A stretch of DNA of 64,000 nucleotides from Bradyrhizobium erythrophlei. GTDB taxonomy: Bacteria; Pseudomonadota; Alphaproteobacteria; Rhizobiales; Xanthobacteraceae. The translations under genes were made by a program, and so were the position numbers. This document shows positions 60,672 through 64,000 of the stretch, piece by piece. Location: contig FSRD01000003.1 of NCBI GenBank assembly GCA_900129675.1, positions 310,001 to 374,000 of the forward strand, given 5' to 3'. Numbering within the stretch: position 1 is the stretch's first letter; each line of letters begins with the position of its first letter. Under the pieces are notes generated by a model. That model had not been told where the DNA came from. It ran no database searches and saw nothing but the letters and a program-made list of their open reading frames with translations.

Positions 60672-62008
60672 GCGCGCCCGTCGTCCTCGCATTGATGTCG
60701 TTTTGCTTCCTGTTCTTTGGCTATCTCGGCGTGCCCGTGCCGTTTTCGCTGCTGGCCGGCGTGTTCGTCGGCGCGATATTGTCTGACGTCTCGTTGGCGG
60801 CGATCATCCAGAAGATTTTTGACGGCGTGGATTCCGAGGCGCTGCTCGCGATCCCGTTCTTCCTCCTGGTCGGCGAGCTCATGAGCTCGGCGAACGTCGT
60901 GGTGCGAATAGCCAATCTGTCGGTGTCGCTGGTCGGGCACATCAGGGGCGGCCTATCGCAGGTCGTCGTGGTGTTCTCGATGTTCTTCTCGGAAATGTCG
61001 GGCTCGACCACCGCCGACGTCGCGGTGATGAGCCGGGCGCTGGGCGGGCCGATGAAGCGGGAAGGCTATACGCCGGCCTTCATTGCGGCGATCATCGCGT
61101 CCGCTTCCACCATCGCGGCGCTGGTGCCGCCGAGCATCACCGCGGTGGTCTACGGCGCGGTCGGCAATGTCTCGATCGCCGGGCTGTTCATGGCCGGCGT
61201 GGTGCCGGGATTGATGATCGGCTTCGGGCTGATGATCTACTGCTATTTCTTCGGCCCCTCCGGCATGCGCAAGCCGCGCGCGCCGCTGCGTCAGGTCGTC
61301 TTCGCCGCCGGCGACGCCGCGCTGCCGCTGATGATCCCGGTGATCCTGCTCGGCGGCATCCTCACCGGCTGGTTTACGCCGACGGAAGCCGGCGTGGTTG
61401 CGGTGGTCTGGATCATCGCGGTCGTGATTCCCGCGCTCAACCGCGGGCACATCAAGAAGATCCCTTACGACTTCTGCCTGGCGGGGCTGATCTTCTCGCT
61501 GCCGCTGATCACCATCGGCGCCGCCAACGCCTTTGGCTGGATGCTGGCTTACCTGCGCGGCGCCATCTACATCGCCGACACGATCACCGGCATCGCCGGC
61601 CACGATCCGCACCTGATCATGCTGCTGATGGTGCTGCTGTTCACGGTCGTCGGCGATTTCATCGAGCCGGTGCCGACCATCATCATCTTCATGCCGCTGG
61701 TGAATGCGCTGACGCAAGCCGGCGACATCAATGGCGTCCATATGGGCGTGGTGCTGATCGCAACGCTGGCCTTCGGCTTGATCACGCCGCCTTACGGGCT
61801 GGTGCTGTTGATGGCCTCGAAGTTCGTCGGCGTCAGTTTCGCCAAAGCGTTGCGCGCGGCGCTGCCGATCTACGTGGTGTTCCTGGTGACGATCTGCTTC
61901 ACGATCTATTTTCCAAAAGTGGTGCTGTGGCTGCCGAAGCAGGTGATCCCTGAATCGGTCGGCTGCTTCAAGTCGCCGGCGGGGACGGGGTATATCTGTC
62001 CGCCTTAA
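60668..62008 (+). CDS. TRAP transporter large permease (DctM family)
   Basis: A 446-residue membrane protein with about twelve spans. Diagnostic blocks are VPVPFSLLAGVFVGAIL, EMSGSTTADVAVMSRALGGP, VPPSITAVVYGAVGNVSIAG and TEAGVVAVVW. It forms the sodium-coupled transport path for the acid delivered by the binding proteins. The start is GTG at 60668, overlapping the dctQ stop as GTGA, which implies translational coupling. The frame is open far upstream but that part is the dctQ gene in another frame. Confidence 0.93.
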   Translation: MSAPVVLALMSFCFLFFGYLGVPVPFSLLAGVFVGAILSDVSLAAIIQKIFDGVDSEALLAIPFFLLVGELMSSANVVVRIANLSVSLVGHIRGGLSQVVVVFSMFFSEMSGSTTADVAVMSRALGGPMKREGYTPAFIAAIIASASTIAALVPPSITAVVYGAVGNVSIAGLFMAGVVPGLMIGFGLMIYCYFFGPSGMRKPRAPLRQVVFAAGDAALPLMIPVILLGGILTGWFTPTEAGVVAVVWIIAVVIPALNRGHIKKIPYDFCLAGLIFSLPLITIGAANAFGWMLAYLRGAIYIADTITGIAGHDPHLIMLLMVLLFTVVGDFIEPVPTIIIFMPLVNALTQAGDINGVHMGVVLIATLAFGLITPPYGLVLLMASKFVGVSFAKALRAALPIYVVFLVTICFTIYFPKVVLWLPKQVIPESVGCFKSPAGTGYICPP

Positions 62009-62418
62009 TCGTCGTCCCGGGCAAGCGAAGCGCGACCCGGGCCCCATACCGCGTTGTGCTCTCGATGAGGCAAGGCGGTCGACGACTTCCGTAACAACCA
62101 AGACCTGTGGTTATGGGTCCCTGCTACGCAGGGACGACGATGGGGCCAACCTACTTCCTCAACACTCCACCCATCGCCCGTCCGTGCAAAGCGGAACGAC
62201 GTGCCGTGGCGGTTGTCGAACCAGCGACCGCACAGCGCCTCCGCCAGCGACTGCATCACCGCGTCTTGACAGACGAACAGGATGTTGGCTTGGGGAAGCT
62301 GGTCGAGCCATTTGCGCACGCAATACAGCGCCCGGGCTGAGACCGAACCCCATGCCTCGCCATCGGGCGGCAGGATCGAGACCAGTTCCTCCATCGCGGT
62401 GATGCCGTGCTCCGCCAT
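62005..62418 (-). pseudogene. C-terminal remnant of a histidine phosphatase (phosphoglycerate mutase-like)
   Basis: A 137-codon frame. Its middle, VRKWLDQLPQANILFVCQDA with VMQSLAEALCGRWFDNRHGT, resembles the C-terminal half of histidine-phosphatase superfamily proteins (the second catalytic region, usually VxHxA, reads VCQDA here). The N-terminal half with the RHG phosphohistidine motif is absent: the frame begins within 17 bases of the crotonase stop codon. After GDGWSVEEVG the frame runs into the repeat at 62011-62140. With the RHG motif gone and His replaced by Gln, activity is not expected. The family call is tentative. Confidence 0.4.
62011..62140. repeat. Palindromic repeat, diverged GTCGTCCCGG family
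   Basis: Left arm GTCGTCCCGGGCAAGCGAAG with a CGCGACCCGGGCCCCATA block; right arm TATGGGTCCCTGCTACGCAG then GGGACGACGA. It separates the TRAP operon from the phosphatase remnant and has extended that remnant's reading frame. Confidence 0.75.
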
Positions 62419-62434
62419 GGCGCCGCCAACCGCT

Positions 62435-63238
62435 TCACTTCGACTTGCTGGTGAATTTCTTCACCGCCGCACGAAACTCATCGGTGTTCATGGCGTCGAT
62501 GATCTTCGCTTCTTCGGCGTCGAGTTGCTGTTTGGTCGGGGTAACGCCTGCCTGGTACACCAGTGATTTGGTGCCGCTGATGGCGGCCGGCGGATTCTGG
62601 GCGAGCCGCTCGGCGAATTGCCGGGTCGCCGCTTTCAGTTCGGCCGCCGGAACAAGTTTGGCGACCAGACCCCAATCATGCGCCTGTTGCGCCGAAAAAC
62701 TGTCCTCCGCCAGAAATATCTGCAAGGCGCGGCGGACGCCGACGGTGCCGACCATGCCGACAGTGCTGCCGCCGTCCGGGGAGACGCCGATCTTGGCGTA
62801 GGCCGGCGTAAAGCGGGCATCGTCGGCGGCGATGCAGAGGTCGGTGACGAAGGCCAGCCCCATGCCCGCGCCGGCGGCGGAACCGTGAACGCTGGACAGC
62901 ACGATCTTCGGCATCCGGCGCACTGTCTCGATGAACGCGTGATAGTGCTTGAGCAATTCCCCGACCACCGGTGCGATGGTGTCCGCGGCCGCGGCGGCGC
63001 CGATGGTTTGCAGGTCGCCGCCCGCCGAAAACGCCCGGCCCGTGCCCTCGATGACCAGCACCCGGATATCGCCATTGGCCTCGACCTCGAGGCCCAGTTG
63101 TTCGAGCTTTTTCGCGATCGACAGATCGATCGAATTGAAGGCGGCGGGCCGGTTGAGCGTGATGGTCGCGATCGGGCCTTCGATCCTGAGCAGCGCCGGA
63201 TCGTCGGCAGGGGCGGTGGTAGGAGCGGGTGCGGGCAT
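62435..63238 (-). CDS. Enoyl-CoA hydratase/isomerase family protein (PaaG-like)
   Basis: A 267-residue crotonase. Oxyanion-hole blocks are FSAGGDLQTIG and HGSAAGAGMGLAFVTDLCIA. The first hydratase Glu is replaced by Gly, while an Asp in IGVSPDGGSTVGM lies where PaaG-type isomerases have their catalytic Asp, so isomerase activity on an enoyl- or epoxyacyl-CoA is more likely than hydration. GGAGG precedes the ATG at 63238. It is followed on the same strand by the phosphatase remnant. Substrate unknown. Confidence 0.88.
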   Translation of the reverse strand: MPAPAPTTAPADDPALLRIEGPIATITLNRPAAFNSIDLSIAKKLEQLGLEVEANGDIRVLVIEGTGRAFSAGGDLQTIGAAAAADTIAPVVGELLKHYHAFIETVRRMPKIVLSSVHGSAAGAGMGLAFVTDLCIAADDARFTPAYAKIGVSPDGGSTVGMVGTVGVRRALQIFLAEDSFSAQQAHDWGLVAKLVPAAELKAATRQFAERLAQNPPAAISGTKSLVYQAGVTPTKQQLDAEEAKIIDAMNTDEFRAAVKKFTSKSK

Positions 63239-63491
63239 TGGAAGGCCTCCGGTCGGAGCGGTCGCGGGTCCCCTGGATATCGGGGCATTTAAATAGCAGA
63301 AGGGAAGGGGTGACAATCCCCGGCCAAGTCTGCAAAATGCGGCCTGACCTTCCTCCTGGGCAAGGACGCTCTTGCGCATCCCTGGACCATGAGGCCAAAT
63401 AGAGCCCGCCATCGTTCGGGACGCGGACACGAGCGCCGCTCCTTGGAACGATGAGGCGAGCAAGCCAAAATCGGCAGAGAGAGGAGACGAC

Positions 63492-63533
63492 ATGGGTCAT
63501 TCCTGTGCGCTTGCAATTGGGTTGTCGCGATGA
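63492..63533 (+). CDS. Possible 13-codon leader peptide upstream of the flavoprotein gene
   Basis: MGHSCALAIGLSR with a very good ribosome site (GAGGAGA, 5 bases before ATG). Its TGA overlaps the ATG of the next gene (ATGA), and that gene has only a weak ribosome site of its own, so translation may be coupled through this short frame. It could also be chance; no homology is claimed. The interval 63239-63491 otherwise shows only the divergent promoter region. Confidence 0.3.
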   Translation: MGHSCALAIGLSR

Positions 63534-64000
63534 CGCAAGGACCCGTCCTTATCGTCGGCGCCGGCCACGCCGGCTTTCAACTCGCGGCCTCGTTGCGCCA
63601 ACATGGTTTTGGCGAGCGCGTCGCGCTCATCAACGACGAGGGCCATCTGCCCTATCAGCGGCCGCCTTTGTCGAAGGCCTATCTCAAGGGCGAAGGCCGT
63701 CCCGACAGCCTGATGTTCCGGCCGGACAAATTTTATCACGACCAGAACATCGACCTGATCTCCGATCGCGCCGCGTCGATCGATCGTACCGGGCGAAAAC
63801 TGTTGCTCGCTTCCGGCGCGTCGCTCGATTACTGGCATCTGGTGCTGGCGACGGGAGCGCGCAATCGCCTGCTCGATATCCCCAATGCCAATCTGGAAGC
63901 CGTGCGCTATCTGCGGATATTGGACGAAAGCGAGGCGCTGCGGCAGCGGATCAGTTCGGGCCAGCGCGTCGTCGTGATCGGCGCCGGCTTCATCGGGCTG
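63530..64000 (+). CDS. NAD(P)H-dependent ferredoxin/rubredoxin reductase-type flavoprotein, 5' part
   Basis: The gene runs off the right edge; 157 codons are visible. It has the FAD-binding motif VLIVGAGHAGFQLAASLRQ at the N-terminus, YQRPPLSKAYLKG (FAD-contacting), LVLATGARNRLLDIP, and the beginning of the NAD-binding motif VVVIGAGFIGL at the edge. These are typical of the putidaredoxin/rubredoxin reductase group, which pass electrons from NAD(P)H to a ferredoxin for oxygenases or P450s. The partner ferredoxin should lie nearby outside the window. Start at 63530 overlaps the short leader frame. Confidence 0.9.
   Translation, partial: MTQGPVLIVGAGHAGFQLAASLRQHGFGERVALINDEGHLPYQRPPLSKAYLKGEGRPDSLMFRPDKFYHDQNIDLISDRAASIDRTGRKLLLASGASLDYWHLVLATGARNRLLDIPNANLEAVRYLRILDESEALRQRISSGQRVVVIGAGFIGL

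Overview
The window is high-G+C DNA from an alphaproteobacterium, most likely Bradyrhizobium or a close relative. The protein set supports this: a PraR-like regulator, an HWE sensor kinase, IalB, several CoA-linked enzymes, TRAP, TTT and urea-type transporters, and many one-gene regulators. So do several families of palindromic intergenic repeats, including the GTCATTGCGAG... type, that recur between genes. I saw no tRNA, rRNA or CRISPR array. Functional calls rest on recognised motifs and family resemblance; no database search was run.

Layout. 1-11.5 kb: end of an isocitrate/isopropylmalate dehydrogenase gene; a LuxR-type regulator; a minus-strand operon GST, crotonase, class III CoA-transferase; an L,D-transpeptidase; a TTT/Bug binding protein with an FAD aromatic hydroxylase; a PraR-like regulator. 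11.5-18 kb: an HWE histidine kinase and a beta-lactamase-fold hydrolase separated by an exact 980-bp tandem duplication that has created a chimeric third reading frame; then an IS1202/ISNCY-like insertion with a 17-18 bp target duplication, next to an intradiol dioxygenase. 18-23.5 kb: a formate/nitrite channel with a PP2C-Ser/Thr kinase fusion, a frameshifted 3' remnant of an assimilatory nitrate reductase, and a MarR regulator with a quinol-monooxygenase-type enzyme, divergent from an SMP-30 lactonase across one large dyad.

23.6-36 kb is the most coherent system. A response regulator and a 1123-residue hybrid kinase, whose sensor is an NCS1-type permease joined to a nine-cysteine module, face a urtABCDE-type ABC transporter operon that continues into formamidase (fmdA), a FmdB zinc-ribbon protein and an aliphatic amidase (amiE). 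There is no urease. The set looks like sensing, uptake and hydrolysis of short amides and urea-like compounds for nitrogen.

36-45 kb: aldo/keto reductase, EamA exporter, zinc alcohol dehydrogenase, FAH-family enzyme, and a three-subunit periplasmic flavo-dehydrogenase (Tat-exported small subunit, GMC flavoprotein, triheme cytochrome c). 45.1-47.2 kb: a decaying Tad-pilus fragment (two TadE-like genes, one apparently frameshifted, and a TadG-like gene missing its 5' end where it abuts an lrp gene). 47.2-52 kb: Lrp regulator divergent from an AceE-like E1 enzyme, then an aldehyde dehydrogenase. 52-62 kb: a sugar-acid block with SMP-30 lactonase, uronate-dehydrogenase-like enzyme, IalB, GntR/FCD regulator, IlvD/Edd sugar-acid dehydratase, two tandem paralogous TRAP binding proteins, and TRAP DctQ and DctM. 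The end holds a histidine-phosphatase remnant, a crotonase and the start of a ferredoxin-reductase-type flavoprotein.
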